Shown here: positions 38,789 through 49,952 of the stretch, one piece after another | How the letters are laid out: every line of letters starts with the position of its first letter | Position numbering within the stretch: the first letter of the stretch is position 1 | Assembly (NCBI GenBank): GCA_039105265.1 | Contig: JAPFFF010000006.1 | Location: 5,270,001-5,334,000, forward strand | Length of the DNA stretch: 64,000 bases | DNA from: Tritrichomonas musculus | Taxonomy: Eukaryota > Parabasalia > Tritrichomonadida > Tritrichomonadidae | Direction: 5' to 3' | The notes under the pieces: model-generated | What the model was told of the DNA's origin: nothing | The model's database searches: none | The model's input: the letters and a program-made list of their open reading frames with translations, nothing else | Translations under genes and position numbers: made by a program

Positions 38789-41716
38789 ATGTCTGATTAC
38801 ACTCTTCATAAAGTTTGGGAAACTCCACCCATTACCAAAACTAAAAATACTATTCAATCATCATATTATTCTGCAGGCAAATATAATTATTGTTTATTGG
38901 TTGTTCCACCCACAAACCCAAAAGATTATTATCGATTATATGTTTGCCTCGCTGATGCACCATCAACATCACATGAATGCCATATTTATGTTAAACTTTG
39001 TGGCCGAAAAATTAAAGAATTCAATCAAACATTTTTCTTTAGTTCAGGAAATTCACAATGTATGATTGACAATTTAATTTCAAATTCGGAATTAAAAAAT
39101 TATTCACGTAAAGATAAACTTACTATTGATTTTACTATAACTCATTCATCAAAAAGAACTATTCCAGATTTTCGAACAACAACAGGATATGTTGGCCTCA
39201 TAAATAAGTCAGCTACATGCTATATGAATTCTGTCCTTCAACTTCTTTTCCATATTCCAGCATTTCGCCGGCTCATTTATTCAATACCATATGCTGCTGA
39301 TATTAAAATACCTCATGCATTACAAAGACTTTTCTGTCTCCTTCAGCTATCTCCAGCATCAGTTTCTACTCAAGAACTCATTGAGAGTTTTGGATGGACC
39401 CAGCGTGAAAGCTTTGTTGAACACGACATTCAAGAATTTATTCGTGTTTTACTCTCAAATCTCGAAGAAAAACTTAAAAACACAGATTTAGATGGAAAAG
39501 TTGCTGAAATATTCCGTGGAACAATGACTCATTACATTAAATGCTTAAATGTCGATTACCAATCAAATAATCAGGAAGATTTTTACGATGTATCTGTTAC
39601 AGTGCGAGGATTCAAGACATTACAAGATAGTCTATTATCATCTGTCGCCGATGAACGTTTAGATGGCGACAATCAATACAATACTGAAGAATTTGGTAAA
39701 CAAGACGCAGTCATGGGCTATAAAATTTCAAAGCTTCCACCTGTTCTTCATTTTCATCTGACCAGATTTGAATATTCACCAACATCGATAACCGGCCTTG
39801 CAAAAGTAAAAGATTCATTTGAATTTCCACCCCAACTTGATATGGCTCCTTATGTTAGCGAAACATGTGAAGGAGATACAAAATACGAACTTTACTCAGT
39901 TTTAGTTCATCTTGGAGATTCAAATGGTGGACATTACATTTCTTATTGTAGACCAACCACAGAACAACGCTGGTTCCGTTTCAATGATGAATATATAGAA
40001 GAAGTAGATTCTACAGCTGCAATTAATAATAATTTTGGTGGAAACGATCAAATGAATCATGCCTATTATTTGAGCTACATCAAATCAAGCGAAGTGAAAT
40101 GGATAATGCAAAAAGTAACAGAAAACGATATTCCACAGCAATTACTAGAATACTTCGAATCAATCAAAAATAGTTTAGATCCAAGAATGACGACAATAAC
40201 AGTTGTAAACATGGACAAAATGAAAATACGAGTACCAAAAGATTCAAGTTTACGCGATGTAATCAAAGAAATACGAAAAACAAATCCAAATGTGAAAGAT
40301 TTATGGTCAACAAATCGCCAAAATTTACCAGTTGAGCTTCTTGAAGCCAAAGATACAATTGGCAATGTTGATCGAGTCTTTGCAGCTGATTTCCAAGCTG
40401 TTAAACCTTATCCTGTTGCATTTAAAGTTTTATTTTTCTTTGGTAAAAACAATGATTCAAATGACCCTCTCCAAGATCTCGGTTTCATGAGTTTCTCAGC
40501 ACAATCAAATATTGAAAAAGCTATGAATGAAGTTAAGAAAGCAGCTGGTTTTCCAATTAGTCCAACAAAATTGATTTGTTATGGAAAAAATAGAGATGAG
40601 AGTCTCAACCAATTAAGCCCTGAAACTAAATTATATGATATTCCAGGAGTACTGATTTTTGAATTAGCTCCAGAATCAACTGATGCCAAAACTACATTCA
40701 AATTCCCAGAGAGAGAAGTTGGTTTGCTAAAAGTTCGTGATCTGATACCTGAAATCAAATTAGATGATCTTGAACATTATATGAATTATAGTCGACAATG
40801 CATCAAAGTTAAGATCGTTAATTGCGAAGATAGCCAAAATTCGATGACAATTGAAATATCATCATCTATGCATTTAAGAATTTTGATCAAATGCATAAGA
40901 AAAGCTATTGAATTACCTGAAACAGACTCCATTTTACTTTATTTACCAGTAAACGATGAAGATGAAACAAAATCACAGAAAACAATTATTAATTCATATT
41001 CTACTACCGATTTGAAGCAAATATTCGATTTACGTGGAAATGTTAAAGAAATCAAAGTCTTCTTTAAGAAAATTGCTAATATTGCACAAGCTGATGCAGA
41101 CCAATATGCTCATTTTACAATTCCTCTCTACAACCAAGAAACCGATCTAATTACAGTCGTAGAACTTGATATGCCATCTGAAAACACAGTTAGCTATCTA
41201 TTTGATGAATTGAAGAAGAGAGATGACGTACCAAATGATAGTAAACTTCGAATGGTTCTCCTTAATCGAAGTATAATCGAGAAGACGATTGATGAACAAG
41301 ATAAACTTGCTCTTTACGTTGGAAAGGAAGTTCGAGTCGAAATGATTCCTCAAGATCAATTAGATATTCAAAATGGCGAAGGCTTCTTGATTAGGTGTGC
41401 TTTCTCACATAACGCACAATATCCACCAAATGGTACAATATTGACACCTTTCTATTTCCAAGTTTCAAAAGATGAAACATTTGATCTTACAAAGTGTAGA
41501 ATTACATCTTTAATTGAAAATGACTTTGGCGATCTTAATTTCGTGCTCTATACCGGAAAAGCAAGCACCACTCGTTTTATTCAATGCACTGATGAAACTA
41601 ATCTTTTCGAAGTCGGAGATCAACCAGATGCCATGCTTTACATCATCATATCTCTTCAAGCAATCCTCCAAATGTATAAGAAATTGAGCAATCAAGGACT
41701 CAAGATTTATAATTAA
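38789..41716 (+). CDS. Ubiquitin-specific protease, USP7-like
   Basis: 975 residues. The N-terminal ~130 residues resemble a MATH/TRAF-like domain, though weakly. The peptidase C19 core spans about 133-435: Cys144 in NKSATCYMNSVLQLLF, the QEF-containing SFVEHDIQEFIRVLL, LPPVLHFHLTRFEY, His382 in GDSNGGHYISYCRP and Asp400 in RFNDEYIEEV, giving the full catalytic triad. The C-terminal half has several ubiquitin-like units of the sort found in USP7 (HAUSP), such as TLNxDxMK-type beta strands and DLGFMSFSAQ. Zinc-binding Cys pairs of other USPs are absent, as in USP7. It removes ubiquitin from proteins in nucleus or cytosol; targets unknown. It ends at a stop followed by TTCTTTTTTATATGG. Confidence 0.93.
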   Translation: MSDYTLHKVWETPPITKTKNTIQSSYYSAGKYNYCLLVVPPTNPKDYYRLYVCLADAPSTSHECHIYVKLCGRKIKEFNQTFFFSSGNSQCMIDNLISNSELKNYSRKDKLTIDFTITHSSKRTIPDFRTTTGYVGLINKSATCYMNSVLQLLFHIPAFRRLIYSIPYAADIKIPHALQRLFCLLQLSPASVSTQELIESFGWTQRESFVEHDIQEFIRVLLSNLEEKLKNTDLDGKVAEIFRGTMTHYIKCLNVDYQSNNQEDFYDVSVTVRGFKTLQDSLLSSVADERLDGDNQYNTEEFGKQDAVMGYKISKLPPVLHFHLTRFEYSPTSITGLAKVKDSFEFPPQLDMAPYVSETCEGDTKYELYSVLVHLGDSNGGHYISYCRPTTEQRWFRFNDEYIEEVDSTAAINNNFGGNDQMNHAYYLSYIKSSEVKWIMQKVTENDIPQQLLEYFESIKNSLDPRMTTITVVNMDKMKIRVPKDSSLRDVIKEIRKTNPNVKDLWSTNRQNLPVELLEAKDTIGNVDRVFAADFQAVKPYPVAFKVLFFFGKNNDSNDPLQDLGFMSFSAQSNIEKAMNEVKKAAGFPISPTKLICYGKNRDESLNQLSPETKLYDIPGVLIFELAPESTDAKTTFKFPEREVGLLKVRDLIPEIKLDDLEHYMNYSRQCIKVKIVNCEDSQNSMTIEISSSMHLRILIKCIRKAIELPETDSILLYLPVNDEDETKSQKTIINSYSTTDLKQIFDLRGNVKEIKVFFKKIANIAQADADQYAHFTIPLYNQETDLITVVELDMPSENTVSYLFDELKKRDDVPNDSKLRMVLLNRSIIEKTIDEQDKLALYVGKEVRVEMIPQDQLDIQNGEGFLIRCAFSHNAQYPPNGTILTPFYFQVSKDETFDLTKCRITSLIENDFGDLNFVLYTGKASTTRFIQCTDETNLFEVGDQPDAMLYIIISLQAILQMYKKLSNQGLKIYN

Positions 41717-42536
41717 TTCTTTTTTATATGGCTTATTTTTCTTAAATATTTTGTTGAATAAACACAATCAATTATATATATATTATCTTTAAACGACATT
41801 GCTTTTTAATTACTTCTTTTTCTGTTTCTTTTATTTATTTTTTTTTTTTTTAAATTTGTGAATATTTTTTATATTATTAATCACAAGTTTTTCAAATCTA
41901 ATTTAATACTACAATGAAACATTTAATTATAGAAAATAATTAGGGTGGCACTGGGTGGGCCAAAAAAAGAAAAATGGGTCAAAAAAAAAGTAGTAATTGG
42001 GTCACCAAATATCCTCTCAATTTTTTTCAAGTAATAACGATCAAAAAAGGTCAAATAATTGCTTTTTTTTTTTTTTTTTTTTTTAGTTTGCGAAAAATGT
42101 TGTCGAGCGGGGGAGGGAGAAGAGAAAATTTTTTAAAATATTGATCGTTGAGGTCAATATTTTACCTAAAATAAAACTGGTATTTTTATTGGGTTGATCA
42201 AATTCATTATTTCAAATATTTTGAATTTTCCCATATATATTTGATTAATTCATTATGATTTATTTGCTTGTATTTTTTTTTTTTTTCCTCATCTTATTGA
42301 TATTAAATATTTTGAAGAATTTCAGTTAAAAGCAGAATATAATAAAATTAAGATAGCACTAATGCAATATTTAGCTTTTGGATGCGTTTAACAAAGTTTA
42401 AAATTAATATAAATTTTATTTTAAATAGTTTTAAAAAAATAAGGCACAGGGTTGAGTCGAACAAGTGGTATCTAATTACAATTATACCACTTAGAAAATT
42501 TCTGTATGTTTTTCCTAAACTATAAAAAGATAAAGT

Positions 42537-43339
42537 ATAGGGGGGTCAACCGTAAAATTTTTGTCAAAATTTTAAAGCAAACTTAAAATCTGAGAATTTT
42601 TGTATAATAATTATAGAACTATTTTGTTCATTGAATATACTATTTATTAAAAATATTTTTTCCTAATTTTATCTATAGGGCCAAAAAAGGCAAAGCATTA
42701 AAGTTGTAATGACTTGTGATTTGAAAATTGAGTTATTTCTTAAAAATTTTCGGTAAAATCATTAAGATAATTAATAAAAGATTTTGTTCTGCCATTGAAA
42801 TGATTATAAAACGAGTTTAAATGTGATAATTTTATAATTCTGCTCTTTAATTACATAAAATGTTATATGATAGTTATATTCTAAATGATTATATGAAATT
42901 GATGCAAATGTAATAAAAATATTAAAAAATAAGAGAGAAAATCTATTAAAAATCAATTTTATGATAGATTGAAATATATATCAATGATTATATTATTATG
43001 ATATTTAAATAATTTAAATCGTGATTCAAAAATTAATTTTAAATTGATAACCTAAGCAAATAAATATTATCATAATAACCTTCTTGAATAAAACTTAAAA
43101 TATTAATCAATTTGATGTAAATAATCATAAAAGCCACTTTTTTATAAAATGGTGAATTATGGTTAATTTTTTTTTTCATTTTCGAAAAGTTGTTGCCTTT
43201 TGTGGACCTATAGATGAAATTTAATAATAAATATTTTAAAATAAACTATATAAAGTAAGGAATATATTTCCATCATTTATTTATCATTATCTTTAAAAAA
43301 TATATTTTTTGACACATTTTCGGCGGTTGACCCCCCTAT
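42537..43339. mobile_element. Nested hAT-type MITE, 803 bp
   Basis: Perfect 16-bp inverted ends ATAGGGGGGTCAACCG with an 8-bp duplication gataaagt (42529-42536 and 43340-43347). Internal sequence is AT-rich with no gene. It lies inside the 41941-44241 element and is therefore younger than it. Confidence 0.92.
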
Positions 43340-43705
43340 GATAAAGTCATATCGAATAATTATATTAATTCATCTCATTTTATCAAAATTATATGATTTT
43401 ACCTCAAAAAAATGTTTTGAAATGAAAATTGGTGCCAAAATAATGATCAACATATGAAAAAAAATGATAAATTTTATAAGATAATTTAATATCTCAAATG
43501 TTTAAAATAAAAAAGCTGCATTAAACATTTTGTTTATGTCATATAATCATAATTTTAGAAATATATTTTATATTTACTAATGAAAAGTTAAATAATAATA
43601 TAATAATTAAGGATATCTTTAATTATTATTATTTTAATTCTTAAATAGCCTCTTAACTTCATAGGAAGATATAAATATACTGATATATTAATTTATTTTG
43701 AATGC

Positions 43706-43857
43706 AAAATTTTGGCCCAAGTTGGCCCAACTTGACCCAAGTTAGCCCAAATTTAATTGCCAAATATCCTCTGAATTATTCACAATTTATGAGAAAAGTT
43801 AGCCCAAAAAATTTGGGCCAACTTGGGCTAACTTGGGCCAAGTTGGGCCAAAATTTT
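43706..43857. repeat. 152-bp foldback of GGCCCAA motifs
   Basis: Arms of 49 bp (43706-43754 and 43809-43857) start AAAATTTTGGCCCAA and consist of repeated TTGGCCCAAG / TTAGCCCAAG units. RNA or single-stranded DNA would fold into a long hairpin. The loop contains CCAAATATCCTCT, also found at 42005 near the left end of the host element, so it may be a piece of a related element. Confidence 0.8.
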
Positions 43858-44460
43858 ATATATGTTTTTCATTGTTTTATTTATTTAAATTATATTTATG
43901 ACCATTATATATAATAAAAATAGGTTAGTTTATTTAATATTAAAAACTTTTAGGAAGATATATTTATTTTTTGGATACTCAATATTTCTGATGAAAACGA
44001 TAAAAAAACTATCAAATTAGATATAATTTAATATAGTTTTATCGCATTCAATTTATTAAATTAGCAGAAAAAAATACTTTTAAAAAGATATAAAACGATA
44101 ATTATATTAATATATTTATATATTTAAAAAAAATATATGTGATATTTATTGATTATTATTGACCCACATTAACCCATCTTGACCCACATTTTGGCCCATG
44201 ATTTTTAAAAAATATTATTTTGGGCCGATTTGACCACCCTAAAAATAATAAGGAATATATATGTTTTGCACAATAAAAATCAAAATTTAAAAAGAATACA
44301 AATATCATATCATCTATTCAAAATCTACTTGATTTTAAAAGCAAGCTGGATGTTGCAAAAAGCACATTTTTCATAATTTTTCACTATAAATAATTGTATA
44401 TTAAAAGGAGGAAAAAAAAAAAAAAAAAAAAAAAAAGAATTCAAATTTTTTGTAAATTCC

Positions 44461-46326
44461 TCAAAATGTTTCTTTAAAATACTTTTGCATGATGTGAATT
44501 GCTGACAAATCCAATAATTGAGCTTCGCTAATAGTTTGATCAGAATATGAACTAATCAAATTGCCACTATGAAATATACCTACATTACGAAGAGGAATTC
44601 GTATTTTCACAGCATAAGATGCATTTCGAATGAGGTTTCGAATTGATTCGTCTGGAGGCAAATAAAACTTCACCGAGTGTCCATTATATAAAACTTTATT
44701 TTTATGATCAGACTCAATAGATTTGATTGTCAGATTGTCATTTGACACGACTCCATTCTCACGTAATGAACGATCTTCGTTCAATCTTCTTCCATCCTTT
44801 TCCAAGTAAATGAACTTGTCAATGTTCATCCTTTGTTGAATTACATATCTCAAAATCAGGTCGTCAACAGGATCGTCCAAATTACATTCAATTTCATTCT
44901 GGTCAATTTTCACTTTATCGTTCAATAATCTACGTGAAATGATTTGGCTATTGAATGTGATTCCTTTATCAATTATACTTTCGTCAGATGGTGTTATTTC
45001 AACTCTTCTAAATTTGTATTTCAACTTGCAACCATCACAACCGTGATGAGTTTCATATTCCTTTAAATCATTCAGCAAATCATTAACCGTCCTCGGAACA
45101 ATACGAAACTTAACTGCAATAGGATACAAGATATCGATGCACAGCTCGATTGTTTGCACAGGATTTATTATTTCGTTGAATGTCGTCGAATTGTCCATCG
45201 TGTGATGCCAGCAGCAACAAAGCGGTTTTCCGTTCCTCGATGGAATAACTTGCTCAATCGGGACTTGAAGATGTTCGCCTATTCGTTTCCTTATATCATA
45301 AATAGGCTCGTAAAACTTGACTTGCATCGGATACATCTCACCATTCCACAGACGAACGTTGATGTCAACTGTTGGATCAATTTGTTCAACGTAAGCTTTA
45401 ACTACTTGCTCATCGGCGTGTGGAGTGATCTTGAAGTTGATTCTAGAAAGGATGTCGTAAATTTGAGCAAATGAAAGACGCTGCCCTGGATCAACACTCC
45501 AGCATCTCGAGATGATTTCGCGAACTTCAGGACAGACAGATTCAGGGATGTCAGCACGAGTACCATCAAGAACACGCCTCATCAAGGGAGCGGGCTGAAT
45601 ATTCCTTGGAAAAACTGGCTGTTTTGTGACCATTTCGTACAACATCATTGAGAATGAATAAACATCAATTGCATTCGTGTATCGACCTTCCTCGTACATC
45701 TCAGGTGCCATGTAACGCGGACTGCCGATGTTTCTTGTCATTGTGACATTGAGGTCGACCAATCGACTGCTTCCAAGATCGCCAATCAATGGGTGACCGT
45801 TTTCGTCAATGAGAATGTTTTCGGGTTTCATATCACGATGGATCCAGCCGATAGAATGGATGTATTTCATGCCGATAACAATGCCGGTGACCGTTAAAGC
45901 GAGCCAGGTATCGTTTACAAATGGTGGCGAATTGTTGCTCTCAATTTTGTTAAGGACATCCCGAAGTGAACCGTTAGGCGCATACTGTGTGCCAATCCGT
46001 GGCGGGGTGGCGATTGTGGTCGAAGTGGCTGGCTGCGGATCAATGTAGTAGATGATGGGAAGAACACACGGATGCTTGAGGCGCTTTAATGCTAATACTT
46101 CACGATGGAATGCATTGGTTGTGTCTGGACTTTCTGGAAGGTTGTATTTCTTGACAGCAATTAAACGTTGGTCTCTTGGATCGCGATATAGGGAAACTAA
46201 GCCATGGATTCCTTCATTGAGATCTCGGACGAATTCGAGATTGTCAAATGGTGTTTGGTTCTCATGTCCTGAATCATCTTGACCTAATTCTTCAACTACA
46301 CGCTCTTGATTTGGCTGATTTTCCAT
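44461..46326 (-). CDS. Protein kinase (TKL-like) with C-terminal ubiquitin-like repeats
   Basis: 621 residues. The kinase domain (about 30-300) is complete: Lys59 in IAVKKY, Glu76 in FHREVLAL, HRD at 163-165 with Asp165 and Asn170 (HRDMKPENIL), DLG at 183-185 in place of DFG, and APE at 207-209 (GSPRYMAPEMYEEG). Overall it is close to TKL-group kinases that are expanded in trichomonads. The remaining 310 residues form ubiquitin-like units: for example VNVRLWNG-type start, KVKIDQNEIECNLDDPVDDL, FIYLEKDGRRLNEDRSLREN with the typical 'GKxLxDxxxLxxxGI' turn. The kinase should phosphorylate Ser/Thr; the tail may bind partners. The gene is less AT-rich than the flanks. The MITE cluster lies 220 bp downstream. 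Confidence 0.9.
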   Translation of the reverse strand: MENQPNQERVVEELGQDDSGHENQTPFDNLEFVRDLNEGIHGLVSLYRDPRDQRLIAVKKYNLPESPDTTNAFHREVLALKRLKHPCVLPIIYYIDPQPATSTTIATPPRIGTQYAPNGSLRDVLNKIESNNSPPFVNDTWLALTVTGIVIGMKYIHSIGWIHRDMKPENILIDENGHPLIGDLGSSRLVDLNVTMTRNIGSPRYMAPEMYEEGRYTNAIDVYSFSMMLYEMVTKQPVFPRNIQPAPLMRRVLDGTRADIPESVCPEVREIISRCWSVDPGQRLSFAQIYDILSRINFKITPHADEQVVKAYVEQIDPTVDINVRLWNGEMYPMQVKFYEPIYDIRKRIGEHLQVPIEQVIPSRNGKPLCCCWHHTMDNSTTFNEIINPVQTIELCIDILYPIAVKFRIVPRTVNDLLNDLKEYETHHGCDGCKLKYKFRRVEITPSDESIIDKGITFNSQIISRRLLNDKVKIDQNEIECNLDDPVDDLILRYVIQQRMNIDKFIYLEKDGRRLNEDRSLRENGVVSNDNLTIKSIESDHKNKVLYNGHSVKFYLPPDESIRNLIRNASYAVKIRIPLRNVGIFHSGNLISSYSDQTISEAQLLDLSAIHIMQKYFKETF

Positions 46327-46967
46327 CTAAATATATGCTTTTGATTAAGTGGAAAATCAGTTTGAACTCTATTGTTCAATACAAAAAATTTTATTTTTTC
46401 TGAGATTCTTTAGTAATCACCTTTGCATTTATATAGCAATTAATGATAAGTTAAATATAACTATAATTATATATATATATTATATAAATAATAATAATAA
46501 TATATTTTTATTATTAAATATTATACATATTAAAAAATCCAAATAAACATAAAGATCGTACGCCTAAATTGAATAAAAAATAAAATTAAATATATATATA
46601 TTTATCTTAATAAATAATTTATTTAATTATTATAATATATAATTTATATATTTAATATCCAATATTATAAAATGTAATGGTTGAAATAATGGCTATGATT
46701 AAAATTCAAAATATATCGATTTCTTATATATTTGTATTATTTAAAAAATATAGATGTCATTTGAATGGGTATACTATGTGTTATACAAATAATATTTTAC
46801 TTTTTGACGAAATCCTTCAGTAACTGAAATATTAAACTTTTTATTTTTATGAAGCCAATCAACTAAATCTTCATTTTTAGAAAAAACTGACATTTGATTT
46901 GGAATGAAATTCAAATATATTAGAAAGTAAATGCATATAAACAAAATTATATTCTTCTTTGGCAAAG
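46327..46967. other. AT-rich spacer, no gene seen
   Basis: About 640 bp of mostly A/T, with TATATATA runs. Short frames here lack protein-like composition. Confidence 0.5.
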
Positions 46968-47180
46968 CAGGGATGTTAATCGATATCAATAAATATCGGG
47001 TATCGAAAAAAAAAAAATTATCGATAATATCGATACTAAACTGTCCGATGAATGATAATGAAAAATAAATACGTTATTCAAACCGTCCGATAAATGGTCA
47101 TTATCCGACGGTTTTTCTTTGATAAATTTTGATAAAAAATTTAAAGCAATCGATAAATATCGATAAAGATAAAATTTATA

Positions 47181-48643
47181 TAGTTGGTGGACATAATTAT
47201 GTTTTTGGGACATAATCATGTTTGCTCAACTTTTTGAATGGTACACAAAAATAAAACACATTTTTCTCAATACTTTTTAAAGATAATTTGATAATATTAT
47301 ATACTTTATTAATGTATTTTATGTACATCATTATTTAATTAAATGAGCTATTATATTTGTGATTTATATGAAATTTTGCCATTAATGTAAAAAAAAGTCA
47401 AAATGCTTATTTTTTTCTCAATAATTGAAACTTGGGATTTAATAATAATATCATTAATTCATAATCAGTAATGATATAATTTTGTCAGATAATTGATATC
47501 TAAAAACTTTCATATAAGAAAATTTTGATGCACAAAATAAAGTTAAAAATCATATCACTTTTTTGTTTTTTTCCAATAAAAAATAAAAACTTTTAAATTT
47601 TTATTTAAATATTTGATATAATGCAAATAGTATAATGATATTGAAAAAATAAAATTGGCGGTTCTACTCAAGATCTATTACCTTGATGAAAAAGAGTAAC
47701 TTCTGAAATAACTTAAAAAGACTTTCAATTTTAGACATTGAGAAATTATTTTCATTATTTTAATAGTTCTTCTATACTTACCTAATATTTATTGATTAAT
47801 TGCTATTTTTAATGCTATTATAATAGAAAAAATAAAAAAGTGAAATTTGTATATTTCTTAGAAAAACCTGAAATCTTGATGGACAACAATGATTTTTAGA
47901 GGATTAATAATATATTTCATTGTATGTGTTATCAAATAATGTAATTCTGAAATCATATCAATTATGCATGAGTGATTTATGAATGATTTTGAATGAAAAA
48001 AAGAAAAATGAAATTTTTCCAAGATTGATTCTTTTTCAACCATATTATTATATTTAATATATTATATGCATCATATAGATGATTAATACTGCATCTAATT
48101 TGAAATAAAATGAACTCATTTTTCAAAATTTGTAATTTTGTATGAATGATTTTTGTCATATTTTGAAAACACTTTTTCTTTTTATATAATTATTATTTCA
48201 ATAAATTTTTTTCTAAAATATAATATATACATTATATTCTAAAATAATAACTATGTTAGAGCAAATTAAAACAGCCTTTTTTTTATGGTAAAAACATGAA
48301 ATGTGATATGAAATGAGTTTTTTGAGTAGTGAAATGAAAATGAAACCATTTTTTCTAATTATCTATTTTATTTCAATAAATAATAATGATACATTTTAAT
48401 TATAGATGAAAAGTAAATTATAATTTTTTTTAAATAATAAAAAAATATTCAGAAATTAAAAATTCGATATCATATTTATGATCAAATTTAGTTTGATAAA
48501 AGTGAATGAAAATCGGGGAATAGAATGTATCCAATATGATATTAATTGTTCTACAATTGTTTTTTTAAAAGTCCAATTTGAATATATAGAAATGATGTGA
48601 AAACATAATTATGTCTCCAAAACAGAATTATGTCCACCAACTA
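47181..48643. mobile_element. TA-flanked non-autonomous element, 1.46 kb
   Basis: Inverted ends TAGTTGGTGGACATAAT, about 43 bp long with roughly five differences, flanked by TA on both sides (47179-47180, 48644-48645). The TA duplication and TAG start resemble the pogo element at 23645, but the ends differ in sequence. The interior is AT-rich; short minus frames near 47858-48159 show no family resemblance and are not supported as genes. The ends' divergence suggests it is older than the pogo copy. Confidence 0.75.
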
Positions 48644-48746
48644 TAATAAAATTTTTGAATTAGAAAAAATAAATAAATAAAAATAAATTTAAAATAAATT
48701 TTTAGAATTATGTAAATTATTTTTGCATGTAAAAATATTAGCAGAA

Positions 48747-49532
48747 TTAGCAAAATAATTCATCGTTAAAATCTAATGAATTTTCATCGAGTAAAATTGT
48801 TATTAAAAGAGATTCAATGAAATCGTCTTTGAAGTAAACGATATAATCTAGCAAATGCCACGACAATTTTCTTATGAACTGTATATTGTTACTGGTAATT
48901 ATCATTAAGAAAACTTTGAACATCAGTTCAATTGTTGAAAGGGAAACACTTTTTTGTTCATAGCTGGTAAGAAGTTTTTTAATAACTTCTAAAATTCCCA
49001 CATCAGGCAATCTATTTGAAATTTTATTCTCATATTTTCTAAAGAAAAAGCAGAGAATCCAAAAACAATCTTTATAAATGAAATTCCCTTCATTAATGAG
49101 ATTTTGAATGAAATGATCATATGGATCTACTTTCTTTGAAATTATTATAAATTGTATAATGATATTGATGAGAATATCCGAAATAACTGAACGACTTACA
49201 ATGAAATTATAAACAGGAGCGAAATCTATATTTTCAATGAATTTATTTCTGGATATAAATTTTAATAACATTAAGAGAATCTTTTCTGGATCATTTTCTG
49301 TATTCAATATTTTAATGCATATGCTGTTAAATTCTTTTTCATCTATTGGCTTCAATTTTTTATAATTTAGCAAATAGAATTCTATTGCCATGTCATCTTT
49401 TAAATTAAGGAAATAAGCAAGATCAAATATCATTATTTTGTTGCTAGTGAAATCAGTTTCTGAATTTTCAGTCATCAGATAAATATCTTTAGTTGTGTTT
49501 TCAGAGATGGCTTCTGGCTTGTATTGGTACAT
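48747..49532 (-). CDS. Helical protein of unknown function
   Basis: 261 residues, almost all helix-forming and rich in Ile, Leu, Phe, Lys and Asn, with the alternation of hydrophobic helices seen in HEAT/ARM-like solenoids (ILLMLLKFISRNKFIENIDF, VISDILINIIIQFIIIS, FWILCFFFRKYENK, LSTIELMFKVFLMII). No catalytic motif is visible. It sits between the CAGGGATG ends of a possible hAT, divergent from the transposase with about 420 bp between ATGs, so it could be host or cargo. AT-rich codon use is like that of the surrounding sequence. Trichomonads have many such orphan helical proteins; I cannot name a family. Confidence 0.6.
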   Translation of the reverse strand: MYQYKPEAISENTTKDIYLMTENSETDFTSNKIMIFDLAYFLNLKDDMAIEFYLLNYKKLKPIDEKEFNSICIKILNTENDPEKILLMLLKFISRNKFIENIDFAPVYNFIVSRSVISDILINIIIQFIIISKKVDPYDHFIQNLINEGNFIYKDCFWILCFFFRKYENKISNRLPDVGILEVIKKLLTSYEQKSVSLSTIELMFKVFLMIITSNNIQFIRKLSWHLLDYIVYFKDDFIESLLITILLDENSLDFNDELFC

Positions 49533-49707
49533 AAAAAAATGAAGTGAACAGTTTCAACCTAAATCTATTCAAAACATTGACATAATTGTTTGTTAATATT
49601 TTGAATTGTGTTTTTTATGACACAAATATCAATGAAGACTCTGGTGCTTTTGTATCCGAAATTTCGGATCGAATTTCCTGGCAAATGCCATTTATTAAGA
49701 TATTGTT

Positions 49708-49738
<31 letters not shown>

Positions 49739-49952
49739 TAAATCATTATTTTTTTTGTGTGTGTGATTATTTGTTTATTATTGTAATAAATTATTTGTTT
49801 TATTTTTTGTGTGATTATTTGTTTTATATTATTGAATAATATTTGTATTATTTTTTGTTTGATTATTTGTTTTATATTATTGAAATTAAAACTTATTTCA
49901 ATAATACCATAGAAAAAGTTCGAACAACTAAATTTAAAATAAGTTTATTACA
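49533..49952. other. Divergent spacer with low-complexity TTTGTTTTAT repeats
   Basis: About 420 bp. A palindrome TCCGAAATTTCGGA lies at 49659-49672; a 17-A run with AAAAG repeats follows, then repeated GTGTGATTATTTGTTTTAT-type segments (49757-49870). Confidence 0.6.

Larger units (their letters stand above)
41941..44241. mobile_element. Non-autonomous hAT element, 2.3 kb
   Basis: Ends TAGGGTGGCACTGGG and (reverse complement) TAGGGTGGTCAAATCGG, flanked by a perfect 8-bp duplication aaaataat (41933-41940 and 44242-44249). Both subterminal regions hold GGGTCA/TGGGCCA motifs (for example 41956-42005 and 44156-44235), likely transposase sites. No coding frame is present. Another hAT MITE (42537-43339) is nested in it. 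An internal foldback (43706-43857) uses the same GGCCCAA motifs. Confidence 0.88.

Noticed and set aside
42441-42505. tRNA-like sequence on the minus strand (TTCGACTCAACCCTGTGCC)
   Set aside because: A B-box-like segment and a T run are present, but no matching 5' acceptor strand or A box was found; a 9-bp stem AAGTGGTAT does not fit the cloverleaf.
47858-48159. Two short minus frames in the TA-flanked element
   Set aside because: Low-complexity, overlapping and without motifs; not supported as coding.
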